Shown here: positions 7,919-17,466 of the stretch, in pieces
How the letters are laid out: the number at the start of each line of letters is the position of its first letter
Numbering within the stretch: the stretch's first letter is position 1
Source: Palleronia sediminis
Lineage (GTDB): Bacteria; Pseudomonadota; Alphaproteobacteria; Rhodobacterales; Rhodobacteraceae
NCBI RefSeq assembly: GCF_004358695.1
Contig: NZ_SNAA01000006.1
Coordinates: forward strand, 62,001-126,000
Direction of reading: 5' to 3'
DNA length: 64,000 bases
Program-made: the position numbers and the translations under genes
The notes under the pieces: model-generated
Database searches by the model: none
Told to the model about the DNA's origin: nothing
The model's input: only the letters and a program-made list of their open reading frames with translations

Positions 7919-9798
7919 GCGGTCCGCCCGCCTTCGGGATCGGGCGCGCGGCGCAAACGCACGCGGAACTCGGCCCCGCCCTCGGGATGGGTGCGGGCGG
8001 CCAGCGTGCCGCCGAAATCCTCGACGATATTGTACGAGATCGACAGCCCCAGACCCAGTCCCCGCCGGTCGGCGCGGGCGGTGAAGAACGGCTCGAACAT
8101 CTGGTCGGCCGTCAGCGGGTCGAGCCCCGGCCCCCGGTCGCGCACGGCGATGAACAGCATGTCGCCCGCGCCATCTTCGGCGCCCATCGCGATCTCGATG
8201 CGGGGATCCTCGACATCCTCCATGGCCGCGACGGCATTGTTGAGGATGTTGACCAGCACCTGTTGCAGCCGCACCTCGCCGCCCATCGTCCAGAGCGGAT
8301 CGTCGGGCGCGTCGACCGACACCTCGACCTTGCGGGCGCGCAGGGTCGGCGCCATCAGCTCGAGCGCCTGCTCGACCACGCGGCACAGCCGGACCGGCAC
8401 CAGCGCATCGCCGGGACGACGGGCGAAATTGCGCAGATGGGTCGAGATCCGCGCCACCCGGTCCGTCATCTGCGAGATCCGCAGCACGTTCTCGCGCGCA
8501 TCGGCGATGCGGTCGCGGTCGAGAAAGGTCGCCGCGTTCGAGGCGTAGGACTTGATCGCGGCAAGCGGCTGGTTGATCTCGTGCGACAGCGCTGCCGACA
8601 TCTTGCCCAGCGCGGCGAGCTTTCCGGCTTGCACGAGGTGTTCCTGCGTTTCCTTGAGCCGCGTCTCGGCATTGCGGCGCTCGGCGATCTCGCGGCGCAG
8701 CAGCCGGTTGGTCGCGTCGAGCTGGGCCGTCCGCTCGAGCACCCGCGCCTCGAGCCGGTCGCGCGCGCGATGTGCCGAACGCTCGATCTCGCGGCGGCGC
8801 AGGATCCATTGCGCCAGCACCACCCCGAAGAACACGAGCGCAAGCGCCCCCGCCACGCCGCTCAGCAGCGTGCGGCGGGCCTGCGCGGTCAGCGGCGCGA
8901 GCGGTTTCAGCACGATGGCGTGCCAGCCGGGCAGCGCGACCGGGGCCGACGAGACGAGATAGGTCTCGCGCGCCTCGCCCGTCCCGATGCCGATGCGCAC
9001 CACCCCGTCGGACAGGGGGCTCAGCGTCGTCTCGAGCGGTCGCAGCCGGTCGAGCGGGAACTGCCGTGCCGCGGCGATCTTGGCGCGCTGTTCGTCGCGC
9101 AGCGGCGCGAGGGTGCGCAGCACCCAGTCGGGGCGCGAGGACAGGAACACCACGCCATAACCGTCCGCGATCGCGATCTCGCCGTTGAGATCGCGCCATC
9201 CCGCCGCGATCTCGCCCATGTCGACCCGCACCGCCAGCACGCCCACCACCTCGATCCCGTCCAGAACGGGGGTCGAGAACCAGAGGCTGCCGCTATCCGC
9301 CCCGACGCCCCCGCTATGGAAAAAGGCCGCCGCCCCCCGTGCCGCCGCGCGGAAATGCGGCTGATGGGCCAGCGTCGCGCCCACCGCGGGCTCGGGCGCG
9401 CGATAGCTTGCGGCGGCGATGACGCGACCGCTCGGGGCGGCCAGAACGATATCGCCGGCGCCGACCGCCCGCGCGGTCAGGCGCAACTGCTCGTTGGCAA
9501 AGGCGACCTGCGTCGCGCTGTCGGGATCGGCCAGCGCCGCGCGCAGATGCGGGCGGTCGGCCACCAGTTCGGGAACGGGGTCGAAGCGGCGCACGAGCTG
9601 GTCGATGGTCTGCACCACCAGCGACAGGGTCACCGCATCGGCTTGCCGCGCCTCGCGCTGAAGCCCGGACTCGATCCGGGGCAGGACGGTCAGCGCGGCG
9701 GCCAGCGCCAGGGCGGCGGCGACCAGCCCCGCCCCCAGCAGGGCAAGGCGCCGCCCTTGGGGAAAGGCGACGGGTCCGGGGGCGGCGGGGGCGCTCAT
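7915..9798 (-). CDS. dctB: Sensor histidine kinase DctB
   Basis: 627 aa membrane kinase. A first transmembrane helix near residues 18-40, a periplasmic double-PAS/Cache-like sensor region of about 270 residues, a second transmembrane helix (SGVAGALALVFFGVVLAQW), a coiled coil, then HisKA with the H-box SAALSHEINQPLAAI and an HATPase domain with RDRGPGLD and GLGLGLSIS. This is the DctB layout. ATG 9798 (MSAPAAPG) was preferred over an in-frame TTG 36 bp upstream. It is co-transcribed with dctD and lies just after the TRAP permease on the same strand, separated by 58 bp, which suggests it senses the transporter's substrate or acts with the receptor. Confidence 0.88.
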   Translation of the reverse strand: MSAPAAPGPVAFPQGRRLALLGAGLVAAALALAAALTVLPRIESGLQREARQADAVTLSLVVQTIDQLVRRFDPVPELVADRPHLRAALADPDSATQVAFANEQLRLTARAVGAGDIVLAAPSGRVIAAASYRAPEPAVGATLAHQPHFRAAARGAAAFFHSGGVGADSGSLWFSTPVLDGIEVVGVLAVRVDMGEIAAGWRDLNGEIAIADGYGVVFLSSRPDWVLRTLAPLRDEQRAKIAAARQFPLDRLRPLETTLSPLSDGVVRIGIGTGEARETYLVSSAPVALPGWHAIVLKPLAPLTAQARRTLLSGVAGALALVFFGVVLAQWILRRREIERSAHRARDRLEARVLERTAQLDATNRLLRREIAERRNAETRLKETQEHLVQAGKLAALGKMSAALSHEINQPLAAIKSYASNAATFLDRDRIADARENVLRISQMTDRVARISTHLRNFARRPGDALVPVRLCRVVEQALELMAPTLRARKVEVSVDAPDDPLWTMGGEVRLQQVLVNILNNAVAAMEDVEDPRIEIAMGAEDGAGDMLFIAVRDRGPGLDPLTADQMFEPFFTARADRRGLGLGLSISYNIVEDFGGTLAARTHPEGGAEFRVRLRRAPDPEGGRTA

Positions 9799-9856
9799 CG
9801 CGCCATCGTGGCCGCAGGGCGGGCGCGAAGGCAAGCCTGCACGCGCCCGCCGCCGA

Positions 9857-12118
9857 TCACGGGTTCACGGTCTCGCGCCGCGTCGCGCGGGCGAGCACGA
9901 ACAGGATCGCCGCGCCGGTGACGCCGATCAGGTCGCTGACGAGCCCGCCCTCGATCATGAACAGCGCGACGACGATCAGCCCGGTGCGGATGACCGGGTT
10001 CGCCCGGCCGCCCGACCACCAGCCCTGCACGCCCGACGACAGCAGGAACACTCCGAACACGGCGGTCGCACCCGCGCGCAGGATCTCGGGCCACGAGCCG
10101 TCCATCAGCAGAGCGCTGTTGTAGAAGAACATGAAGGGCACGATGAAGGCCGAGATGCCGATCTTGAACGACGCGGCCGATGTGGCCATCGGGTTCGCCC
10201 CCGAGATCCCCGCCGCGGCATAGCTCGCCAAGGCGACCGGCGGCGTGATCGCCGAGACGACCGCGAAGTAGAACACGAAGAAATGCGCGGTCAGCGTCGG
10301 GATGCCGAGCTGCACGAGACCGGGCGCCACGACCGAGGCCGCGACCGCGTAGGCCGCTGTCGTCGGCATCCCCATGCCCAGCAGGATCGAGATGCACATG
10401 GCGAAGAACAGCGCGAGCAACTGGTTCGCATCCGCGATGTTGAGCAGCACCGACGAGAACCGCGCGCCCACCCCGGTCAGGCTGATGACGCCCACGATGA
10501 TGCCCGCGCAGGCGCAGACGGCGATGATCTGGATCGACATCACCCCCGCGATCTCGAAGGCGCGCGCGACGGATTTCGGCCCCATGCGATAGGGCGTGAG
10601 CCAGGACACGACGGCCGCGGCGGCGGTGGCATAGGTGCCCGCCCGGATGACCGAGTATCCCATGAACAGCGCGGCGATCAGGATGACGATGGGCAGGAAC
10701 AGGAACACCCGCCGGATCATGTCCTTGAACCGCGGAAGCTCGTCCTCGCGCATCCCGCGCATTCCCAGCTTGGCGGCCTCGAAATCGACCATGAAATAGA
10801 TCGACACGAAGTAGAGGATCGCCGGGATGATCGCCGCGATGGCGATGTCGGTATAGGGGATGCCGGTGATCTCGGCCATGATGAAGGCGCCGGCCCCCAT
10901 GATGGGCGGCATGATCTGGCCCCCGGTGCTGGCGGCCGCTTCGACGGCGCCGGATGTCGTGGGCTTGTATCCGACCTTTTTCATGAGCGGGATCGTCAGC
11001 GACCCGGTCGCGACGACGTTGCCCGCGCTGGTCCCGTTGATCATCCCCATCAGTCCGCTGGCAAAGATCGCGACCTTGGCCGGCCCGCCACGCGCACGGC
11101 CGGCGGCGGCGAAGGCGAAGTTGACGAAATAGTCGCCCACCTTGGACGCCTGGAGGAAGGCGGCGAAGATGATGAACAGGATGATGTAGGTCGAGCTCAC
11201 GGCCGTGGTCGGCCCGAGGATGCCGGCATCGGTATAGACCTGGCTGAAGAACCGCGCCCAGTCGATATCGGGCGCGTTGAGAAAGCCCGGCAGCAGGTCG
11301 CCCACGAAGACGTAGACGAGAAACACCCCCGCGATCACGATGAGCGCGAGCCCCGCGACGCGGCGCGTCAGCTCCATGATGAGGGCGGTGCCCGCGATCG
11401 AGGCGAGGCTCATGCCGATGGGCGCGAATGGCGTCCCGGTCGAGTTGCGCATGAGCGTGCCGAAGATCGTGATGAGATAGATCGCCACGGCGATGCCGCA
11501 GGCGGCCAGCACGATATCGGCGGGCGAGATGGCGCCCCGCATGCGCGGCCGCACCCAGCCCAGCACGATGCCCCCGGCCGTCGCGGCCAGAAGCGGCACG
11601 CCGAAATGCCAGGTCTCGCGCTGGCGGATCGTCTCGTCGATCCCGTTCCACATGGCCCCGCCCGCGATGTCGGCGGCAAAGCCCAGCGCCGTCCAGCACG
11701 CGTAGAGCGCGGCCAGCAGCAGCCCCCAGGCCGCGAAATCCAGCGGATGGCGCGTGCCGCCATCCTCGTCGGGAAAGCTGCGCGCCGAGTAGAGCACGAA
11801 GCCCAGGGCCAGCGCGCCCGCGACATGCACGATGCGAAAGTTCCACGTCTCCATCGGGAAGGTCGGCAGGAACGGGATCTCGATCCCCGTCCAGCCCGAG
11901 ATCGACCAGCCGTTCAGCGCCGCCATGTGAAACAGCGCGTAGAGCCCCGAAAGCACGGCGACGGCCATGTATGTGCGCCCCTCGAAGAGGCGGCGGTTGC
12001 CCTCGACGGGCTCGTCGTCGATGCCTTCGGCGATGACGGGCGTCTGCGTCAGCCCGTCGCTGCGGTCGTCGAGGCGCCGTTCGGCGCCGGCGGTTCCGTC
12101 ACGTTCGTCTTGTGTCAT
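9857..12118 (-). CDS. TRAP transporter fused 4TM/12TM permease (TAXI type)
   Basis: 753 aa polytopic membrane protein. The N-terminal part carries the small (DctQ-like) subunit helices and the rest is the large DctM-like permease, with typical stretches MGMINGTSAGNVVATGSLTI and GGQIMPPIMGAGAFIMAE. Fused permeases of this length are typical of TRAP systems that use a TAXI receptor, and the TAXI gene is immediately upstream. It would import an organic acid or related solute using the sodium gradient; the substrate is not evident. The adjacent DctBD genes suggest a dicarboxylate-like ligand, which is inference. Confidence 0.9.
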   Translation of the reverse strand: MTQDERDGTAGAERRLDDRSDGLTQTPVIAEGIDDEPVEGNRRLFEGRTYMAVAVLSGLYALFHMAALNGWSISGWTGIEIPFLPTFPMETWNFRIVHVAGALALGFVLYSARSFPDEDGGTRHPLDFAAWGLLLAALYACWTALGFAADIAGGAMWNGIDETIRQRETWHFGVPLLAATAGGIVLGWVRPRMRGAISPADIVLAACGIAVAIYLITIFGTLMRNSTGTPFAPIGMSLASIAGTALIMELTRRVAGLALIVIAGVFLVYVFVGDLLPGFLNAPDIDWARFFSQVYTDAGILGPTTAVSSTYIILFIIFAAFLQASKVGDYFVNFAFAAAGRARGGPAKVAIFASGLMGMINGTSAGNVVATGSLTIPLMKKVGYKPTTSGAVEAAASTGGQIMPPIMGAGAFIMAEITGIPYTDIAIAAIIPAILYFVSIYFMVDFEAAKLGMRGMREDELPRFKDMIRRVFLFLPIVILIAALFMGYSVIRAGTYATAAAAVVSWLTPYRMGPKSVARAFEIAGVMSIQIIAVCACAGIIVGVISLTGVGARFSSVLLNIADANQLLALFFAMCISILLGMGMPTTAAYAVAASVVAPGLVQLGIPTLTAHFFVFYFAVVSAITPPVALASYAAAGISGANPMATSAASFKIGISAFIVPFMFFYNSALLMDGSWPEILRAGATAVFGVFLLSSGVQGWWSGGRANPVIRTGLIVVALFMIEGGLVSDLIGVTGAAILFVLARATRRETVNP

Positions 12119-12192
12119 GTCTGGGTTCCCCTCCCGCCGCGCCCGCCGCGGCCAGGGACGCCTCGCGCCGTCGGTCGGCGGGCGTCCTGCGT

Positions 12193-12217
12193 GCCGAAGG
12201 CCGCGGGGGCCTTCGGC
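12193..12217 (-). other. Stem-loop between TAXI receptor and permease
   Basis: GCCGAAGGCC at 12193-12202 pairs perfectly with GGCCTTCGGC at 12208-12217 around a 5-nt loop. There is no U-run. Such hairpins after a binding-protein gene often protect the upstream mRNA or reduce read-through to the permease; that role is inferred here. Confidence 0.5.
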
Positions 12218-12235
12218 GGTCCCGTCTCGCGGCGA

Positions 12236-13219
12236 TCAGTTGCCGTGGATCTGGTCGTCCGGGATATCGGCGCCGGCATTCTCGATGAACCACTTTGCCG
12301 CGCCCGGATGCCAGGGCAGCACGCCGGCGTTCTTGTCCCAGTTCTCGGGTAGGGTCGACCGGGCCGCGCGGTGGATGTTCATCATCCGCTCGTTATCCGA
12401 CATCACCACGTCGACCACCGCGTTCACAAAGCTCTCGGGCAGGTCGCAATTGGCGATGGCGAAGTTCCACATCGACACCGAACGCGCATCCTCCTCGAGG
12501 GTGGAATAGGTGTTCGCCGTGATATCGAAGGCCGATACCGGAAAGGCATCCATGATCTTCTGCTGCTCTTCCTCGGTGAACTCGATGATGTTCACGTCGG
12601 TCTGCACCTCGAGCTGGCTGACGGCGGGGACCGGAACGCCCGCGGCAAAGGCGATCACGTCCAGAAGCCCGTCCTGAAGCTGCCCGCCGAGATCCGACCA
12701 GCCGCCATTGCGACGCTCGAAATCGACGCCGAGCTCTTCCATCATGCGCGGGAAATAGGTGTCCGAGGTCGAGCCGGCGGGGCCGAAGCCGATCCGCGCC
12801 CCTTCGGGAATGTCCGAGATGCTCTCGATCCCCGAAGACGACAGCGCCGTGACCGAGAACGGCGTCTGGTACATCGGGAACATGGCGCAGGCATTCGTCA
12901 TCTGAAGACCCGGCGCGATCGGGTTGGTGCCGTCGATCGACTCGCGCGCGGGGCCCATCGTCGTCATGCCGAAGGCCGCGTCGCCGGTATGGACCAGCGC
13001 CATGTTCTGCATCGGACCGCCCGTGACCTCTCCGCCGCCGGTCAGGCCCAGCTCTTCGGCGACGAGGTTGGCCCAGCCCGAGCCATAGGCGAAATAGGTG
13101 CCGCCCTGGCTGGCCGTGCCGACCGTAAAGCTCTCGGGCCAGCCGGTGCGATCCTCATGATTGTCGGCGAGCGCCGGGGCCGCGGCAAGCGTCGCTGCGG
13201 CGAGATAGATGGTCTTCAT
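12236..13219 (-). CDS. TRAP transporter solute receptor, TAXI family
   Basis: 327 aa with a short signal peptide (cleaved near APALADN). The family hallmark VGTASQGGTYFAYGSGWA follows directly, and the middle has ARIGFGPAGSTSDTYF, both typical of TAXI receptors. ATG 13219 is preceded by a strong GGGAGGA on the minus strand. It is the first gene of the TRAP unit and feeds the fused permease downstream. TAXI receptors often bind glutamate, 2-oxoglutarate or other acids; no binding-site residue here allows a choice. Confidence 0.9.
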   Translation of the reverse strand: MKTIYLAAATLAAAPALADNHEDRTGWPESFTVGTASQGGTYFAYGSGWANLVAEELGLTGGGEVTGGPMQNMALVHTGDAAFGMTTMGPARESIDGTNPIAPGLQMTNACAMFPMYQTPFSVTALSSSGIESISDIPEGARIGFGPAGSTSDTYFPRMMEELGVDFERRNGGWSDLGGQLQDGLLDVIAFAAGVPVPAVSQLEVQTDVNIIEFTEEEQQKIMDAFPVSAFDITANTYSTLEEDARSVSMWNFAIANCDLPESFVNAVVDVVMSDNERMMNIHRAARSTLPENWDKNAGVLPWHPGAAKWFIENAGADIPDDQIHGN

Positions 13220-13501
13220 GGTGGTCCTCCCTTTCACGTCATGACCCAAGGCCTGTCGTGTCGTCGGGAAAACCGGAAGCGTCCATCGCGGATTTCCGGG
13301 TCCGAAGGCCCGTTTATCCGCGGCGATGTGCGGGATCCCGCGCATCCGGCCCACAAGCTGTGCCGTCCTTCGCGCAACCCCGCCTCCCGACGCATCCCGG
13401 CCGACCGCCGACGCGACCGGGCCGTGTCGCGATCCTTGGACGGGACGGGGCGGGAATCAAGCCTCGCGGGCCTGCGGCCAAGCCGCGACACCGCGGGGCA
13501 G
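13220..13501. other. Non-coding gap before the TRAP receptor gene
   Basis: Intergenic stretch upstream of the TAXI receptor (minus strand) and downstream of the broken DUF2793 gene. Apart from the receptor's ribosome site near 13225-13232 I see no gene, and reading frames across it are antisense or random high-GC frames. The TRAP promoter presumably lies here. Confidence 0.5.
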
Positions 13502-13527
13502 GGGTCCGCCGCGGCCGCGGCGGACCC
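13502..13527. terminator. Perfect 26-bp GC palindrome after the DUF2793 gene
   Basis: GGGTCCGCCGCGG is followed directly by its reverse complement. It starts 6 bp past the DUF2793 stop codon on the minus strand, so a terminator stem is likely, though no U-run follows. Confidence 0.45.
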
Positions 13528-13533
13528 GGTCCG

Positions 13534-14625
13534 TCATGCCCAGCGGCCGACCGCCACCGCGTGTATCCCGTCGATCTGGAGGTTCTGCGCCGTCGCGAAC
13601 ACCGCGCCGATATGCGCCTCGAGCGACGTCACGGACCCCGTGCCCGACATCGCCACCGCGCGGCGGGCCGAGGCGTCGGACCAGCGCGCGGGATCGAGCG
13701 GCAGGCTCATCGTCACCGCGGGCGCGGCGGCGAAGGGGCGCGGAAAGCTCCAGACGACATCGCCCAACTCGCCGATCACATCCATGTCGAGCGCATCGGT
13801 CCAGCAGACCTGGCTCCCGTCGGCAAAGCGCAGCACATGGCCCTGGGGCGTCTCGTCGCGCTCGATCAGGGCGCCGGTGGGCTGACCGTCGGCCAGGGCG
13901 ACCGCGCCCACCGCGTTGCCCGGCCCATAGCCCCAATCGGCCCGCATCAGGCGACCCGGCGTCGTGTCGCCCGGATTCTGCTGGATCGCCGCGCCGCTGA
14001 CGCTGGCATCGCCGGGGTCGATCCGCAGCGCCTCGGTCCAGGCGGTGCCATCGGGGCTGACCTTGACGCTCAGCGCGTCCGATCCGGCCAGACCGATCTC
14101 GGCGCGGCCCGACCAGTCCGATTGCAGGCACAGGCTGGCCGTGTCGCCCGGACCCGCCTTGTTGATCGTGAGACGGTGATCGCCGCCGTCATGCGACAGC
14201 GCCGAGGCATTGGCCGCCACGACGAGACGCGTGTGATCGTCGGCCGCCGCGTTCACCCCCATCGTGACCGGCGTGCCGAGGCCGAAGCTCGGCACGATCC
14301 ACGCCCCGCCCGAAAAGACCCGCAACGCGCCGAGCGTCGCGTCCTAGCCACGCCACCCTTCGGCGGGCAGGTGGAACCTCCATCCGGCCCCCTCGCGGAC
14401 CGCGATGGCCCCGTCCTGCCCCGCCCAGTCCTCCGCGGCGGCCGCGCCCACGACATGCGCCTCGCCGGAGGTGGCGTCCTGCGGCGGCCGGCTGGCGCCG
14501 ACGCTGCGAAAGACGAGCTGGGTCAGCGAATCGAGGGTCTGGATCGCCTCGTTATGGGTGACGTGCTTTTGCGCCTGCGCGGGCATGATGAAGGGCAGGC
14601 CAAGCCGGGCCGAGTGCTGGAACAT
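13534..14625 (-). pseudogene. DUF2793 protein interrupted by an in-frame TAG
   Basis: The reading frame starts at ATG 14625 after a strong GGAGGA and runs with the DUF2793 signature LPFIMPAQAQKHVTHNEAI and the LDSLTQLV that follows. It meets a TAG at 14344-14346 after residue 93, then continues in the same frame (ALRVFSGGAWIVPSFGLG, again family-typical) to a stop at 13534, 364 codons in total. In DUF2793 proteins I expect a Trp-containing stretch where the TAG sits (LPAEGWRG-stop-DATLGALRVF), so one TGG to TAG change would explain it. DUF2793 proteins occur in Rhodobacterales and phage-related loci; function unknown. Either a recent pseudogene, a sequencing error, or two fragments. Confidence 0.75.
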
Positions 14626-14727
14626 GGAAATCCTCCGAGGGCTGCATGGGGTGCGTGTGCCCTCAGAGGTATGGCAAGGCAGGTAAATTGCGGTGCAAGC
14701 GACCGTTCGACGGAGTGTAAAACCCCG

Positions 14728-15108
14728 TTAAGCCTTGGGCTCGGGAATGTCCTCGAGCTCGACATCGTTGGTGCCCCAGACCTCGTCCGGCGAGGGCGCG
14801 GGCGGCCGGTCGCAGGTGCGGCCGTGAATGGCCACCTTGGCGATGAAATTGGCCGAGATCGGCGCGGTGAGAAACAGGAACACCATGATGAGGATCTCGT
14901 TCACCGAGACCTCTCCGGCAGCGGCCTCGTGCAGCATGGCGGCCGCCAGCAGCGACCCCACGCCCATCGTCGCGGCCTTGGTGGGGGCATGAAGCCGCTT
15001 CATCGGGTCGTCGAGCTTGAGCAGCCCGTAAGAGCCCACGATGGTGAACATCGCCCCCAGCAACAGGGCGATGACCGTCGCCCATTCCAGTATGGCTTGC
15101 AGGATCAT
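14728..15108 (-). CDS. mnhG: Na+/H+ antiporter subunit G
   Basis: 126 aa, three hydrophobic helices; LGAMFTIVGSYGLLKLDDPMKRLHAPTKA, split here as GSYGLLKLDDPMKRLHAPTK, is the characteristic MnhG/PhaG motif. It is the last gene of the minus-strand operon and its start overlaps the mnhF stop. MnhG is a small membrane subunit of the multi-subunit monovalent-cation/proton antiporter. The C-terminal tail rich in D/E/P is cytoplasmic and variable. Confidence 0.9.
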   Translation of the reverse strand: MILQAILEWATVIALLLGAMFTIVGSYGLLKLDDPMKRLHAPTKAATMGVGSLLAAAMLHEAAAGEVSVNEILIMVFLFLTAPISANFIAKVAIHGRTCDRPPAPSPDEVWGTNDVELEDIPEPKA

Positions 15109-15374
15109 TCGATGATGTCCCCCCGCAGCACGAAGCGCGCATAGGCGACCGTCGAGACGAAACCCAGCATCGCGAAAAGCAGCGCGCCCTCGAAATAGAT
15201 ATTCGTGCCCTGCGCCAGCCCCAGCAGCACGATCAGGCCGATGGCATTCACGACCATCGTATCGAGCGCGAGGATGCGATCCCCCGAGGACGGGCCGATC
15301 ACCAGCCGCACCATGGCCAGAACCTGCGCCAGCGCGACGGCGACCAGCGCGATCGTCAAAGCGATGTCGATCAT
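15105..15374 (-). CDS. mnhF: Na+/H+ antiporter subunit F
   Basis: 89 aa with three transmembrane helices. The conserved MVRLVIGPSSGDRILALDTM segment identifies MnhF/PhaF. ATG 15374 overlaps the mnhE stop (ATGA), so start choice is firm even though the frame stays open upstream. Its stop overlaps mnhG. It is a structural subunit of the antiporter complex. Confidence 0.9.
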   Translation of the reverse strand: MIDIALTIALVAVALAQVLAMVRLVIGPSSGDRILALDTMVVNAIGLIVLLGLAQGTNIYFEGALLFAMLGFVSTVAYARFVLRGDIIE

Positions 15375-15877
15375 TCGAAAATCTCCTTCAGCCTGCGCTC
15401 GTAGCGATGCTTGATCTCGCGCGCGGTCTGCTCGGGGGCGGGCGCGTCCAGCGCGTGAACCAGGAGGTATCGGCCCGATTGCGACAGGTCCGCGGACACG
15501 GTTCCGGGCGTCAGCGTGATGGTCCCGGCGAGCACGGCGACAGCCTCGGGGTGGCGGATCTCGAGCGGAATGACGATCCAGTTCGACTGCATCGACCGGT
15601 TCGAGCGGAACAGCACGATCCAGGCCACCTCGAAATTGGCGAGCAGGATGTCCCACAGCACGATGAAGACATAGGCGATGAACCTGAGCGGCGAGCGCAT
15701 CATCGGCCGGTCGGGCCAATAGGCGGCCGTCACGATGGGAACGAGGATGCCGAGCAGCAGCCCCAGGAACAGGTTTCCGAGGCTGACGCTGGCCGTCAGC
15801 AGACACCACGTCAACAGCAACACGACCGTCAGCGCGGGGTGGGGAAAGATCAGGTGCAGCAGGCCGCGTTGCATCAT
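15371..15877 (-). CDS. mnhE: Na+/H+ antiporter subunit E
   Basis: 168 aa membrane protein of the MnhE/PhaE family, with two or three N-terminal helices and a soluble C-terminal half. The segment TPGTVSADLSQSGRYLLVHA (the family has TPGT.s.dl....LlVH) is present, followed by an EIKHRYERRLKEIFE tail. Overlaps both neighbours by 4 bp, so it is translated with D and F. Confidence 0.9.
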   Translation of the reverse strand: MMQRGLLHLIFPHPALTVVLLLTWCLLTASVSLGNLFLGLLLGILVPIVTAAYWPDRPMMRSPLRFIAYVFIVLWDILLANFEVAWIVLFRSNRSMQSNWIVIPLEIRHPEAVAVLAGTITLTPGTVSADLSQSGRYLLVHALDAPAPEQTAREIKHRYERRLKEIFE

Positions 15878-17466
15878 TCCGCCTCCTCCGTGTCGGGATC
15901 GGTGTCGTCATAGCCGCCCGACAGGTCCTTGCCGGTCGAGGACATGACCGCCTCGATATAGGGGGCGGGGTTCATGAGCGCCGCCGCCGTGGTCTCCATA
16001 TAGCGCAGCATCGGGCCGGCGGCCGCGGTGATCGCGACCAGCGCGGCCAGCAAAAGCCCGACCGACACGAGTTCCAGCCGCGTGGGGCGGTCGTCGGGAT
16101 CGGTAGCCGGGGCCGCGTGATCCGCCGCCTCGCCGGTAAGTTCGTGCGATTTCCAGAACACCGCGCTGCCCGCGCGGCTGAACCCGATCACCGCGACGAG
16201 CGACGAGCCCAGAACGACGGCCCAGACCCACCACACCAGCGGCGAGGCATAGCTCGCATCGAGGACCAGCAGCTTGCCTATGAACCCCGAAAGCGGCGGC
16301 AGGCCCGCCATCGCGATGGCCCCGGCAAAGAAAAGCCCCGCCACCGCCGCCTCGCTCGGAATCGGCCCGCGCGGGTTCAGCGACAGGTCGTCGTGCCGCA
16401 GGCCGCGCTTGACGAGGTCGACGGTCAGAAACAGCAGACCCGTCGCAAAGGTCGAATGCGCGATGTAGTAAAGCGCCGCGGCGATCCCCGTTTCGGTAAA
16501 GACCGCGATGGCCGACGCGACCATGCCCATCGAGCCCACGACCGAAAAGGCCACCAGCCGGTCGAGCCGCTTGGCCCCCAGCACGCCCACCATGCCGATC
16601 ACGATGGAAGCCAGCGCCACGGGCATCAGCCACACGGTATGCAGGCCCTGCGTCACGTCCAGGTAGGGCGGAAAGAACAGCGTGTAGGCGCGGATGATCG
16701 CGTAGGCGCCGACCTTGGTCATGATGGCAAAGAACGCGGCGACGGGGCCGGGCGCGTTGGCATAGCTGCCCGGCAGCCAGAATTGCAGCGGCGCGATGGC
16801 GCCCTTGAGCGCAAAGACCATCAGCAGCAGCACCGCCGCGACCCGGATGCCGGCGTCCTCACCCGGCGGGATGGCGGCGATCCGCCCGGCGAGATCGGCC
16901 ATGTTGAGCGTGCCGGTCTCGGCATAGATCGTGCCCAGCGCGAACAGGAACAGCGTCGAGCCGAGCAGGTTGTAGAGCACGTATTGCGTGCCCGCACGCA
17001 GCCGCGCCCGCCCGCCCGCATGCACCATCAGGCCGTAGGACGCGATCAGCAGGATCTCGAAAAAGACGAACAGGTTGAAGGCGTCTCCGGTCAGGAAGGC
17101 GCCCATGACGCCCATCACCTGCAGCTGGAACAGCGCGTGCAGGTGCCGCCCCCTCTCGTCCCAGCGCGCGCCGATGGCATAGAGCACGACCGGCAGCGTC
17201 AGCAGCGCCAGCAGCAGCGTCATGTAGGTCGACAGCCGGTCGGCCACGAGCACGATCCCGAAGGGCGCGGCCCAGTTGCCCAGCGTATAGACGTCGACCG
17301 TGCCGTCGGAGGCGCGCCAGGCCAGCCCCGCGCAAATGACGACCAGCGCCACCGACGAGGCCACCGACAGGACGCGCTGGATCTGGACGTGATACCGCGC
17401 CAGCAGGATGATGACGGCCGCCACCAGCGCCGGGAGGACGACGGGCAGGGTGATCCAGTGACTCAT
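15874..17466 (-). CDS. mnhD: Na+/H+ antiporter subunit D
   Basis: 530 aa, homologous to the proton-pumping NuoN/NuoM subunits of complex I. About 14 hydrophobic helices; conserved elements include the glutamate in FVFFEILLIASYGLMVHAG and the lysine in MTKVGAYAIIRAYTLFF. Starts in the mnhC stop and ends in the mnhE start. It forms one of the two ion-conducting subunits of the Mnh antiporter. Confidence 0.92.
   Translation of the reverse strand: MSHWITLPVVLPALVAAVIILLARYHVQIQRVLSVASSVALVVICAGLAWRASDGTVDVYTLGNWAAPFGIVLVADRLSTYMTLLLALLTLPVVLYAIGARWDERGRHLHALFQLQVMGVMGAFLTGDAFNLFVFFEILLIASYGLMVHAGGRARLRAGTQYVLYNLLGSTLFLFALGTIYAETGTLNMADLAGRIAAIPPGEDAGIRVAAVLLLMVFALKGAIAPLQFWLPGSYANAPGPVAAFFAIMTKVGAYAIIRAYTLFFPPYLDVTQGLHTVWLMPVALASIVIGMVGVLGAKRLDRLVAFSVVGSMGMVASAIAVFTETGIAAALYYIAHSTFATGLLFLTVDLVKRGLRHDDLSLNPRGPIPSEAAVAGLFFAGAIAMAGLPPLSGFIGKLLVLDASYASPLVWWVWAVVLGSSLVAVIGFSRAGSAVFWKSHELTGEAADHAAPATDPDDRPTRLELVSVGLLLAALVAITAAAGPMLRYMETTAAALMNPAPYIEAVMSSTGKDLSGGYDDTDPDTEEAE

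Noticed and set aside
5687-8548. Open frame of over 900 codons on the plus strand across GDPD and DctD
   Set aside because: It runs antisense to GDPD, dctD and part of dctB and has no ribosome site or domain; the real genes carry full catalytic motifs.
13534-14625. DUF2793 as readthrough or recoding of the TAG
   Set aside because: Nothing around the stop suggests recoding (no slippery site, no Sec or Pyl element), so a nonsense mutation is simpler.
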